From Candidatus Falkowiibacteriota bacterium (lineage in GTDB: Bacteria > Patescibacteriota > Patescibacteriia > Patescibacteriales > UBA12465), in assembly GCA_903937325.1 (NCBI GenBank), contig CAIZYV010000026.1, positions 1 through 7,620 of the forward strand: a DNA stretch of 7,620 nt, written 5' to 3'. The stretch's first letter is position 1; the number at the start of each line of letters is the position of its first letter. Of this stretch, positions 1-6,801 are shown piece after piece. A program made the translations under genes and the position numbers. The notes below the pieces were generated by a model, which had not been told where the DNA came from, searched no databases, and saw nothing but the letters and a program-made list of their open reading frames with translations.

Positions 1-1779
1 GATGCTTCAGGTGTTATTCCTCGTTTAATTGATATTGGTGTTAAGCCTTATTTTCTCGTACCCTCAAATAATGCCGATATTGGGCAAAGACTTATACTCC
101 GACTCTGTCCTCATTGTCGTCAAAAACATGTTTTAAACCCTGAAGAGGAAGAAAGGGCGCAAAAAATATTAGCAGTAATTTCGCCAAAAGCTAATATTAA
201 TATTCCCGCTAAACTCGATAGCTTCTATAAAGCAGGTAAAGGCTGTGAAGAGTGTAACTATATTGGTTATAAAGGACGGATTGGTATTTACGAAATATTT
301 ACCATGGACGAAAGATTAAAACAATTAACAATTGATAAAGCACCTTCCTTCAAAATATTACAACAAGCTATTGAAAATGGCATGATAACGATGTTACAAG
401 ATGGCATCTTAAAATGTCTAGACGGCCTCAGCTCCTTAGAAGAACTCTACCGAGTAATCGGCAACTTTGATTATGTCGACGAACTCTATGACATTGTAAT
501 TTCTCAAACAATCGGACGCGGTGTAAAAATTAGTACTGAAGAATATCAGCGCGCCGAAGCTCTTAGCAAAAACATTGGCCAAACAATAAATCTCAGTGAT
601 GTTCCCTCAAAAGAACTGATTAAACTAATTATGAGTATGGCCAGCGTCAGTGATGCCGGCGATGTTCACATTGAACCAACAGAAACTGGAGTTAAAGTGC
701 GTTTTCGTATTGACGGAGTCATGCACGATATACTTGATTTACCAAAAACTAGTTATCTGCCGATCTTGGCGGAAATTAAAATTTTAGCCGGCTTCGCCAC
801 CAACATCAAAAGAGCAACACTAGACGGACGCTTCAGCGTATACCTACCAAATAATAAAATAGATTGCCGCCTATCTATCATCGCCGGTGGCTATGGTGAA
901 ACAATTGTAGTACGTCTCTTAGCTGCTGCGGCATCTTCTTTAGACTTAGAAAAATTAGGTATCACTTCTACCGCAAAAAAAGCCTTAGATAAAGCAATAA
1001 CAAAAACAAAAGGTATTATAATCACCACTGGACCAACAGGATCAGGAAAAACAACAACCTTGTATGGTATATTAAATAAGCTAAATAAAACTGACGTTAA
1101 AATAATAACGGTTGAAGATCCAATCGAATATCAGCTTGCCGGGGTCATGCAAACACAAATAGACACTGAGCACGGCTATACTTTTGCGGCGGCCATGCGC
1201 TCTCTTCTGCGCCAAAACCCAAATATAATGATGATAGGGGAGATCCGCGACGAGGAGACGGCAAAAATCGCCATTGAGGCTGCTATGACCGGGCACCTTG
1301 TTCTCTCTACTATACATGCTAACAGTGCTGCCGGTGCTATTTCCCGTTTTGCTGGTTTAGGCGTAGATAAATCGGCTCTAGCTAACGCGATTGAATTCTC
1401 TATTGGCCAGCGCTTAGCTAGAAAAATATGTCCGCACTGCAAAGAAGAAGACAAGCCAAGTGCTGATAGTTTAAAAAGAGTTCAAGAAATAATAGACAGT
1501 ATTAGCAATAAAGAAATAAAAATACCAAGTATTCTAAAATTTTACCGCGGGGTAGGCTGTGAACAGTGTAAACATATTGGTTATAAAGGAAGAATCGGCT
1601 TATACGAAACGATTACATCTAATCCTAGTATCCAAAAACTGGTGCAAAGCGATGAAGCAACTGATTACGAAATTGAACAAGAAGCAATTAAAGGAGGAAC
1701 TGTAACAATCGCTCAAGACGGAATTATGAAAGCGTTAAACGGCGAAACAAGTCTGGAAGAAGTATTTCGCGTAATTTAA
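1..1779 (+). CDS. Tandem (two-module) GspE/PilB-type type II secretion/type IV pilus assembly ATPase, 5' end outside window
   Basis: The frame is open from base 1 to the TAA at 1777-1779, giving 592 residues. Numbering residue 1 at base 1, residues 1-153 are the C-terminal part of a first GspE/PilB ATPase, starting just after the His box: DASGVIPRLIDIG, QRL, then zinc-type pairs C36/C39 and C82/C85. A linker of about 45 residues follows. A complete second module has an N2 domain (about 202-305, with FRIDG, DGR and GE motifs), Walker A GPTGSGKT 344-351, Asp box VEDPIEY 371-377, Walker B with E414 (IGEIRD), His box H432/H439, and cysteine pairs C477/C480 and C520/C523. Such hexameric cytoplasmic ATPases power pilin polymerisation or pseudopilus secretion. 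No in-frame ATG, GTG or TTG lies between the first module's end and the ATG at 631, which is already inside the N2 domain, so the second module is not a separate gene. The ATG at 304 lies inside the first module and is not the true start. Whether the first module has intact catalytic motifs cannot be seen. PilB versus GspE is not settled. Confidence 0.93.
   Translation, partial: DASGVIPRLIDIGVKPYFLVPSNNADIGQRLILRLCPHCRQKHVLNPEEEERAQKILAVISPKANINIPAKLDSFYKAGKGCEECNYIGYKGRIGIYEIFTMDERLKQLTIDKAPSFKILQQAIENGMITMLQDGILKCLDGLSSLEELYRVIGNFDYVDELYDIVISQTIGRGVKISTEEYQRAEALSKNIGQTINLSDVPSKELIKLIMSMASVSDAGDVHIEPTETGVKVRFRIDGVMHDILDLPKTSYLPILAEIKILAGFATNIKRATLDGRFSVYLPNNKIDCRLSIIAGGYGETIVVRLLAAAASSLDLEKLGITSTAKKALDKAITKTKGIIITTGPTGSGKTTTLYGILNKLNKTDVKIITVEDPIEYQLAGVMQTQIDTEHGYTFAAAMRSLLRQNPNIMMIGEIRDEETAKIAIEAAMTGHLVLSTIHANSAAGAISRFAGLGVDKSALANAIEFSIGQRLARKICPHCKEEDKPSADSLKRVQEIIDSISNKEIKIPSILKFYRGVGCEQCKHIGYKGRIGLYETITSNPSIQKLVQSDEATDYEIEQEAIKGGTVTIAQDGIMKALNGETSLEEVFRVI
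241..276 (+). repeat. Zinc-motif repeat unit, copy 1 (internal duplication in ATPase gene)
   Basis: This 36-base stretch matches bases 1555-1590 at 33 of 36 positions, including 17 identical bases in a row. It encodes GCEECNYIGYKG in the first ATPase module. It is the best-conserved DNA trace I found of the module duplication; the two copies are 1314 bases (438 codons) apart. Confidence 0.8.
1555..1590 (+). repeat. Zinc-motif repeat unit, copy 2 (internal duplication in ATPase gene)
   Basis: Partner of bases 241-276, encoding GCEQCKHIGYKG in the second ATPase module. The differences fall at three bases only. Flanking DNA has diverged much more, so either the duplication is old and this motif is under strong constraint, or gene conversion has kept it alike. 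Confidence 0.8.
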
Positions 1780-1797
1780 ATAACAATTAATAAATTT

Positions 1798-2373
1798 ATG
1801 ATTGATTCCGCTTTTATCGCCAAATTAAAAAGCGACTATAGCAAACGTGAGCAAGAAAGAAGACAAATAATCAGCCGTTCAAATGAAGTGCTTTTTCAAG
1901 CCAAAAAAACCATCTTTGCCCTGCAAAGAGAAGAGCTTGTTTCCGCTGAAGAAAAATTAGCTAGCATGGAAACAATTCTAAAAAAGATGGAAAAAGATTT
2001 TAGCCCAACCAGATTGCGTGAAGAAGGTGCTTACCATGCTGCCGCCGAAGAATACGTTGAAGCTAAAACTCTCGCTGCCGTTATCGCCGGCAAAAAGATT
2101 ATAGCAATTAAAGGCTTACATCTCGGTTATGACAGTTATCTAGGAGGCTTTTGTGATCTAATTGGTGAAATGGTGCGCTTCGCTACTAACCGAGCAGCTA
2201 AAGGTAAATACGAAAGTGTCGCAGAAATGAAAGACAAGGGTGAAGAGATAATGAATAGTCTGCTTGACTTCGATCTCACTGGCTACCTGCGAACCAAATA
2301 TGACCAAGCTCGTGGTCATCTACGCAAACTAGAGCAAATGGCTTACGAGATACGCCTACGCACTGATAAATAA
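1798..2373 (+). CDS. Translin/TRAX-family protein, probable RNA/ssDNA-binding endoribonuclease
   Basis: The 191-residue, largely alpha-helical protein has a charged N-terminal half (about 10-70) likely to form long helices. The family signature is in the second half: EYVEA at 85-89, YLGGFCDLIGEMVRFA at 114-129, and a C-terminal RTKYDQ...LRKLEQMAYEIRLR at 165-188. Eukaryotic TRAX carries its catalytic acids in an E-x-x-E pair and a D-x-x-x-E pair. Both are present here (E85/E88 and D120/E124), which points to the nuclease (TRAX-like) rather than the inactive translin type. Family members form octameric barrels that bind and cut single-stranded RNA; archaeal homologues are known. It starts 18 bases after the ATPase gene with no Shine-Dalgarno sequence and is probably co-transcribed with it. 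Family assignment is firm; enzyme activity is inferred from the motifs. Confidence 0.85.
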   Translation: MIDSAFIAKLKSDYSKREQERRQIISRSNEVLFQAKKTIFALQREELVSAEEKLASMETILKKMEKDFSPTRLREEGAYHAAAEEYVEAKTLAAVIAGKKIIAIKGLHLGYDSYLGGFCDLIGEMVRFATNRAAKGKYESVAEMKDKGEEIMNSLLDFDLTGYLRTKYDQARGHLRKLEQMAYEIRLRTDK

Positions 2374-2380
2374 AGACTTT

Positions 2381-2875
2381 ATGCTTATTGCCATCGCCGC
2401 CGATTTACACGATAATCTCGCTAACTGGCATATATTTTCTAATTATTTAAAAAAACAGGGGATAAATACCCTGCTTTTTTGTGGCGATCTTACTAATGAA
2501 GAAACATTAAAGCAAGTAAGAAGTGATTTTAAGGGAGAAATATTTTTAATTGCCGGTAACCAAGAATTATATGAGGCAGCCACAGCCGAATATTTGCCTC
2601 AAACACATTTACTGGGACGCTATGGTGTCGTTGATATTGCCGGTCTAAAAATTGGTCTTATTCATGAGCCGAGTTATCGTGACCGCTTATGCCAAGAAGA
2701 ACCTAATCTTAATTATCTTTTCTACGGGCATACTCATAAACCCTGGCTGGAAAGAAACAATAATTTATTTATCGCCAATCCAGGCACTCTCGGTGGTGTT
2801 TTTTATAAAGCCAGCTTCTCCATATTAGATACGGATACCGGACGCCTAGAATTAAAAATACTCGAAACTATTTAA
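2381..2875 (+). CDS. YfcE/MJ0936-like metallophosphoesterase
   Basis: The 164-residue protein is a single calcineurin-like phosphoesterase domain of the short YfcE/MJ0936 type. The metal ligands are visible in order: D8-L-H10, GD at 35-36, GNQE at 59-62 (family GNH/GNxD position, Asn retained), H95 in LIHE, and GHTH at 116-119 followed by PW. NPG at 133-135 is also usual in this family. It should hydrolyse phosphodiester or phosphomonoester bonds with two metal ions such as Mn2+; the natural substrate is unknown. It has no signal peptide and is cytosolic. It begins 7 bases after the TRAX-like gene and is the last gene before a strong terminator, so it is probably the third cistron of the operon. 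Confidence 0.9.
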   Translation: MLIAIAADLHDNLANWHIFSNYLKKQGINTLLFCGDLTNEETLKQVRSDFKGEIFLIAGNQELYEAATAEYLPQTHLLGRYGVVDIAGLKIGLIHEPSYRDRLCQEEPNLNYLFYGHTHKPWLERNNNLFIANPGTLGGVFYKASFSILDTDTGRLELKILETI

Positions 2876-2888
2876 TTTAAATAGCCAC

Positions 2889-2919
2889 AAAAAAATCCTC
2901 CGAAATCGGAGGATTTTTT
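2889..2919. terminator. Bidirectional Rho-independent terminator
   Basis: Near-perfect inverted repeat: TCCTCCGA at 2896-2903 pairs with TCGGAGGA at 2906-2913 around a tiny loop, flanked by an A-run (2889-2895) and a T-run (2914-2919). Because both flanks are homopolymeric it can end transcription in either direction. It lies 13 bases after the metallophosphoesterase stop and overlaps the stop codon of the convergent small membrane protein gene. Confidence 0.9.
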
Positions 2920-3142
2920 ATTTCTGTCTAAATTGCTTATAAATATATTTTATAAGAGAAAAAAGAGCCAGCCACCAACCAAGCAAAATGACATCCTTAA
3001 AAACTTGCAAATCAGTCAATCGTCCGGTATGCCAATCTAAAAAATCACTTTTAAAGATAATAAAAACAAAGAAACCGAGGCCTAAAAAAAGACCAGAAAG
3101 AATCAAGACGAGAACAAGAAGCGTTAAACGCTCAGCTTTCAT
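2918..3142 (-). CDS. Small two-helix membrane protein downstream of uvrA, function unknown
   Basis: A 74-residue hydrophobic protein that I do not recognise. It has two likely membrane helices, about residues 6-30 (LTLLVLVLILSG...FIIF) and 48-67 (VFKDVILLGWWLAL...), joined by a polar loop containing several Asp residues. Both ends are basic (K2, R5; K65, K69, R72, K74), which predicts N-in/C-in topology. Its ATG overlaps the uvrA TGA in the four bases ATGA, a classic arrangement for translational coupling, which supports it as a real gene despite its size. The stop codon lies inside the terminator hairpin's flanking T-run. It could belong to a family of short unknown membrane proteins found in uncultivated bacteria. 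Confidence 0.7.
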   Translation of the reverse strand: MKAERLTLLVLVLILSGLFLGLGFFVFIIFKSDFLDWHTGRLTDLQVFKDVILLGWWLALFSLIKYIYKQFRQK

Positions 3143-5613
3143 AAAAATAATTCTTTTAAATATTGCCCTGTAATACTGGACTTTTCTTTTACAATATCCG
3201 GCGGTGTACCAGCAACGACGAGATTACCTCCCCTTTCTCCACCATCCGGGCCGAGATCGATAACCCAGTCAACGGCTTTTATAACATCAAGATTATGTTC
3301 GATAATTAAAACAGTATTTCCTTGATCGACAAGCATATTTAAAACTTTAAGCAAGCGATCAATATCAGCAAAATGCAAACCGGTTGTAGGCTCATCAAGG
3401 ATATATAAAGTTCGGCCGGTCGCACGACGCGATAATTCAGTTGCTAGTTTAATACGCTGCGCCTCCCCTCCCGAAAAAGTAGTAGCTGATTGGCCAAGAT
3501 GTATATAGCCCAAACCAACTTCTTCTAAGGTTGCTAATTTCTGACGTAAAGCTGACTGATCTTTAAAAAAATCTAAAGCTTCGCTGACATTTAAATTTAA
3601 AACATCGTATATATTTTTATCTTTATATTTAATGTCTAAAATTTTCTGCTGAAAACGTTGACCATGACAAGCTTCACAACTAAGATAAATGTCATTTAAA
3701 AACTGCATTTCCACTTTAATAACACCATCACCAGAACAGCGTTCGCAGCGTCCGCCAGAAACATTAAAAGAAAAATGACCTGGAGTAAGGCGCTTTAAGC
3801 GCGCTTCTGGTAATTCCGCAAAAAGATCGCGGATATAAGTATATAGGCCAGTATAAGTAGCCGGATTCGAACGAGGCGTGCGACCAATAGGTGATTGGTC
3901 AATATCAATTACTTTATCTATATTTTCTATACCTCTTATTTCTTTATGGGCCCCAATCTCCGTTTTGGCGCGATAAAACTTTTTATTTAAATAATTCGCC
4001 AAGATATCCGACATTAAAGTCGATTTACCGGAGCCGGAAACACCGGTAATTGCCACTAGCTTACCCAAAGGAATATGGACATCAATATTTTTTAGATTAT
4101 GTTCGCTAGCGCCGATAACAGATAAAAATTGACCATTGCCGGCACGAAAAGATTGGCGATGAGGAATAGATTTTGATCCGGAAAGATAAGCACCGGTGAT
4201 GGATTGACGACAGTCTTTGATTAATTCCGGCTTACCGGCAAATAAAATCTTGCCACCATGTTCGCCGGCACCAGGGCCGACATCAACAAGATAATCAGCA
4301 GATCGCATCATTGTCGCATCATGCTCTACAACAATTACCGTATTACCATTATCACGTAAATTTTTAAGCATCGTAATAAGCTTATCATTGTCACGCTGAT
4401 GTAAACCGACAGAAGGTTCATCTAAAACATAAAGAACTCCACTTAAAGTTGAACCGACCTGTGAAGCCAAGCGGATACGCTGTGCTTCTCCACCGGATAA
4501 GCTAGCGGCCGGGCGATTAAGAGTAAGGTAAGATAAGCCAACACGTTCCAAAAATTCTAAATTTTTAACTATTTCTTTTAAAATCGGCTGAATAATAATT
4601 TGAGAACCGTTCCAAGTGCCCTTTTCTAGCCAATCAGCTAAAAGAGGCCTTAAAACATCAATCGTCTCGGCACCAATATTTTCAATATTTAAATTCTTAA
4701 TCTTAACTGCCAAATATTCAGGTTTTAAACGAAAACCGGCGCAAGCTGGACAGACGGCTAGACGCATGCATTTTTCAATTTCTTGTTTAACAAAATTAGA
4801 TTTGGTTTCTTCATAACGAAGTAATAATTCTGCGTTCAACCCAGACCATAATTTATCACCATTCAAAATAGCTGATCGCTGACCCGCGCTCAAATCATTT
4901 AAAGAAGTTTCAAGCGTAAAGCCATAACGAAGACCTAAATCTTTTAATTGAAGAAAAAGAGCACTATTCTGACTGAGATTAGCATGAGCTAAAGGCTTAA
5001 TCGCTCCCTGTAAAAGATTCAATTTAAAATTAAAAACTAACTCTGGATCAATTTCAGTACGCGTACCCAAGCCAGTACAATGCAAACAGGCGCCATAATT
5101 AGAATTAAAAGAAAAATGGCGAGGCTCTAGTTCGGGTAAAACAAAGCTGCAAGTCCCACAAGCATAAGGATAAGGATTCGCTGATTTTTTCTTAGCCTTC
5201 ACGCTCGCGCTTTTTTCTGTTTTTTTCAAACGAGTATGGCAATGAGGACAATAAGGCCAACCAACACGAGCGTAAAGCAGGCGCAGATAATCATAAATTT
5301 CCGTAATGGTACCGACAGTGGAACGAGGGTTATTACCAACTGTACGCTGATCAATCGCAATCGCTGGCGACAAGCCTTCTATTAAATCAAAATCAGGCTT
5401 ATCCATTAAGCCAACGAATTGACGAGCGTAAGCCGATAAAGATTCGACATAACGACGCTGACCCTCAGCGTAAATTGTATCAAAAGCTAAAGAAGATTTT
5501 CCTGATCCAGATAAACCAGTAATAACAATCAGCTGATTCCTGGGTAAATCGAGGCTAATGTCTTTAAGATTGTGTGTGCGAGCACCGCGGATTTTAATAC
5601 TATTTTCAAGCAT
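3139..5613 (-). CDS. uvrA: UvrA excinuclease ABC subunit A, short form lacking the UvrB-binding domain
   Basis: The 824-residue protein has two ABC ATPase halves, as in the damage-recognition ATPase of nucleotide excision repair. ABC I: Walker A GLSGSGKSS 33-41, signature LSGGEAQRI 372-380, Walker B LDEP with D398/E399. ABC II: Walker A GVSGSGKST 524-532, signature FSGGEAQRI 713-721, Walker B LDEP with D740/E741. Zinc cysteine pairs are C122/C125, C152/C155, C176/C179, C288/C291, C623/C626 and C646/C649. Usual UvrA is about 940 residues. The shortfall is concentrated between C125 and C152, where only 26 mostly Lys/Ser-rich residues stand in place of the roughly 110-120-residue UvrB-binding domain. 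The frame is continuous, so this is a real domain loss rather than an obvious frameshift. The N-terminal motifs (AYARQFVGLMDKPD, IAIDQ, NPRSTVGT) look like ordinary UvrA rather than UvrA2. The ATG at 5613 fits the family's N-terminus; no Shine-Dalgarno is visible. It has its own promoter and is followed by a coupled membrane protein gene. Confidence 0.95.
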   Translation of the reverse strand: MLENSIKIRGARTHNLKDISLDLPRNQLIVITGLSGSGKSSLAFDTIYAEGQRRYVESLSAYARQFVGLMDKPDFDLIEGLSPAIAIDQRTVGNNPRSTVGTITEIYDYLRLLYARVGWPYCPHCHTRLKKTEKSASVKAKKKSANPYPYACGTCSFVLPELEPRHFSFNSNYGACLHCTGLGTRTEIDPELVFNFKLNLLQGAIKPLAHANLSQNSALFLQLKDLGLRYGFTLETSLNDLSAGQRSAILNGDKLWSGLNAELLLRYEETKSNFVKQEIEKCMRLAVCPACAGFRLKPEYLAVKIKNLNIENIGAETIDVLRPLLADWLEKGTWNGSQIIIQPILKEIVKNLEFLERVGLSYLTLNRPAASLSGGEAQRIRLASQVGSTLSGVLYVLDEPSVGLHQRDNDKLITMLKNLRDNGNTVIVVEHDATMMRSADYLVDVGPGAGEHGGKILFAGKPELIKDCRQSITGAYLSGSKSIPHRQSFRAGNGQFLSVIGASEHNLKNIDVHIPLGKLVAITGVSGSGKSTLMSDILANYLNKKFYRAKTEIGAHKEIRGIENIDKVIDIDQSPIGRTPRSNPATYTGLYTYIRDLFAELPEARLKRLTPGHFSFNVSGGRCERCSGDGVIKVEMQFLNDIYLSCEACHGQRFQQKILDIKYKDKNIYDVLNLNVSEALDFFKDQSALRQKLATLEEVGLGYIHLGQSATTFSGGEAQRIKLATELSRRATGRTLYILDEPTTGLHFADIDRLLKVLNMLVDQGNTVLIIEHNLDVIKAVDWVIDLGPDGGERGGNLVVAGTPPDIVKEKSSITGQYLKELFL

Positions 5614-5646
5614 GGGTAGAAAAATAAATGTTTTTTAATAGTGTCT

Positions 5647-5675
5647 AGTATATAGGAAAAAGAGTAAAAAAACAA
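5647..5675 (-). promoter_or_regulatory. Putative sigma70-like promoter of uvrA
   Basis: Read on the - strand, a -10 box TATACT (5647-5652, 5 of 6 consensus) is preceded by a weak -35 TTGTTT (5670-5675) with a 17-base spacer. Predicted transcription start is near 5640, giving a leader of about 27 bases without a Shine-Dalgarno. The -35 lies in the U-tract and foot of the upstream gene's terminator. The -35 is poor, so the call rests on the -10 and spacing. Confidence 0.45.
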
Positions 5676-5694
5676 GGGAAGCTAAAAGCTCCCT
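5666..5694 (-). terminator. Rho-independent terminator of the phospholipase D-like gene
   Basis: On the - strand, AGGG...CCCT and AGCT...AGCT arms (5675-5683 with 5687-5694, one bulged base at 5679, three-base loop) form a stable stem followed by TTG and seven T residues (5666-5672). It begins about 20 bases after the TAA of the phospholipase D-like gene and so separates that transcript from uvrA. Confidence 0.8.
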
Positions 5695-5714
5695 CGAAAT
5701 CAAAAAAGATCGAT

Positions 5715-6752
5715 TTAAAAAAAAGGAAAAAAAATCCTTAAACAAACCATCAAAAACCAACGATACCAGCCTAAACGTCTAAAACCAAGATCGGCTGTCC
5801 CTGATTCTGCCTGCCAATGAGAAACAATCCTGCTTAATTCTGCTACTGCTTGCTTTTGCTCAAAAAATACTCCCAGTTCTAAATTAAAATTAAAAGATAA
5901 AATGTCCAAATTTTGAGAACCGACTAGAGCTTCGCGCTCGTCAATAAGCATTACCTTAGCATGATTCATGCCAGGCATAAAATAAAATTTAACACCAACT
6001 GAAGCCAAGCGGGCAGCATTAATATGGTTTATTCTATTAATAGAAAGAATATCTGTATCTTCCGGAATTAATATCTCAACTTTTACGCCGCGACGCACGG
6101 CATTATCCAAAGAAACCAAAAGCCAGCGAGGAGGTAAAAGATAAGGAGTAACTATTTTAATTGAATATTGTGCCTCCGCTAATTTACGGCGATAATATTC
6201 ATTTAAATCATATTGTTTCTCGCCTAATTCCCAGGTATCAATTACCCAAGACTTAATCTTTTTTACCAAAGGCAAACGGCTATGAGTAATGATCGCTTCT
6301 TTCTTACCGCCACACTGTTCATAAGTATAGGCAAAAGAGCGTAAAAGAGGTTTAAGCACGCGACCCTTAAGCCGAATTTGTAAATCGTGCCAATACCTTA
6401 TTTTATTTTCAATATTTACTCCACCAAAAAAAGCAATTTTCTGATCAATAATTACCAGCTTACGATGCGTCCGCCTTAACCAGCGGGAAAAGAAAATAAA
6501 TTCTACTCCAGACTCTTTCATGTCCGCCACTGAAGTAGATTTTAAACTAACACTACCATAAGCATCGGCGATAATAACAACTTCCAAACCGGCAGCTGCC
6601 TTTTCCTTAAGCTTGCCCAAAAAATTATGCGTCTGACTCGTATCATCTAAAAAAATATACATCTCAATATAAATAGATTTTTGCGCATCATCAATAGCGG
6701 CTAAAATTCCATCCCAAGCAGCCTGAGAAGTTGTATAAAATTTATAATTCAT
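5715..6752 (-). CDS. Phospholipase D superfamily protein, cardiolipin synthase-like
   Basis: The 345-residue protein has two complete HKD catalytic motifs: H96-x-K98-x4-D103 followed by GGxN (110-113), and H264-x-K266-x4-D271 followed by GSxN (278-281). This duplicated arrangement is that of bacterial cardiolipin synthases, which transfer a phosphatidyl group between lipids through a phosphohistidine intermediate. The N-terminal IYIEMYIFLDD (27-37) is also typical. It lacks the two N-terminal membrane helices of classic ClsA and is closer in layout to ClsB, though shorter. The last residues (about 329-345, rich in Trp, Phe and Leu) are hydrophobic and may attach it to the membrane. The start is fixed: an in-frame TGA lies five codons upstream and no other start codon intervenes. 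Lipid or nucleic acid substrates cannot be told apart from sequence alone. Confidence 0.88.
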   Translation of the reverse strand: MNYKFYTTSQAAWDGILAAIDDAQKSIYIEMYIFLDDTSQTHNFLGKLKEKAAAGLEVVIIADAYGSVSLKSTSVADMKESGVEFIFFSRWLRRTHRKLVIIDQKIAFFGGVNIENKIRYWHDLQIRLKGRVLKPLLRSFAYTYEQCGGKKEAIITHSRLPLVKKIKSWVIDTWELGEKQYDLNEYYRRKLAEAQYSIKIVTPYLLPPRWLLVSLDNAVRRGVKVEILIPEDTDILSINRINHINAARLASVGVKFYFMPGMNHAKVMLIDEREALVGSQNLDILSFNFNLELGVFFEQKQAVAELSRIVSHWQAESGTADLGFRRLGWYRWFLMVCLRIFFPFF

Positions 6753-6758
6753 ATCTTT

Positions 6759-6789
6759 ATTATATCACGATAAGCCCTAAAACGGTCAA
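6759..6789 (-). promoter_or_regulatory. Extended -10 promoter of the phospholipase D-like gene, predicts a leaderless mRNA
   Basis: On the - strand, a perfect TATAAT (6759-6764) preceded by TGA forms an extended -10 element. A good -35, TTGACC (6784-6789), stands upstream with a long 19-base spacer. Only six bases separate the -10 box from the ATG, placing the expected transcription start on or beside the A of the start codon at 6752. The start codon is forced by an upstream stop, so the leader must be zero or almost zero if this promoter is used. Confidence 0.65.
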
Positions 6790-6801
6790 ACAAAAAAATC
6801 T

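Noticed and set aside
1081..1454. Two overlapping - strand reading frames (1081-1317 and 1176-1454)
   Set aside because: They lie wholly inside the most conserved Walker B/His box part of the ATPase gene, resemble no family I know, and are shadows of it.
304..1779. A complete 491-residue ATPase gene starting at the ATG at 304
   Set aside because: The same frame is open and clearly homologous upstream to base 1; the ATG at 304 is an internal methionine in the first module's C-terminal region.
3139..3141. Alternative genetic code with TGA read as Gly, as in some candidate phyla
   Set aside because: uvrA ends with TGA exactly where UvrA proteins end, and no gene in the window needs an internal TGA.
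2988..3173. 61-residue + strand reading frame rich in Lys and Arg
   Set aside because: It is antisense to the coupled membrane protein gene and the end of uvrA; its basic composition follows from the A-rich complement of a hydrophobic coding sequence.
4616..4816. 66-residue + strand reading frame
   Set aside because: It is antisense inside uvrA with no family signal.
5158..5250. Frameshift or assembly deletion in uvrA as the cause of the missing domain
   Set aside because: The frame is continuous on both sides, the zinc cysteines flank the short linker correctly, and the replacement is a plausible Lys/Ser-rich linker. An in-frame assembly deletion cannot be fully excluded without reads.
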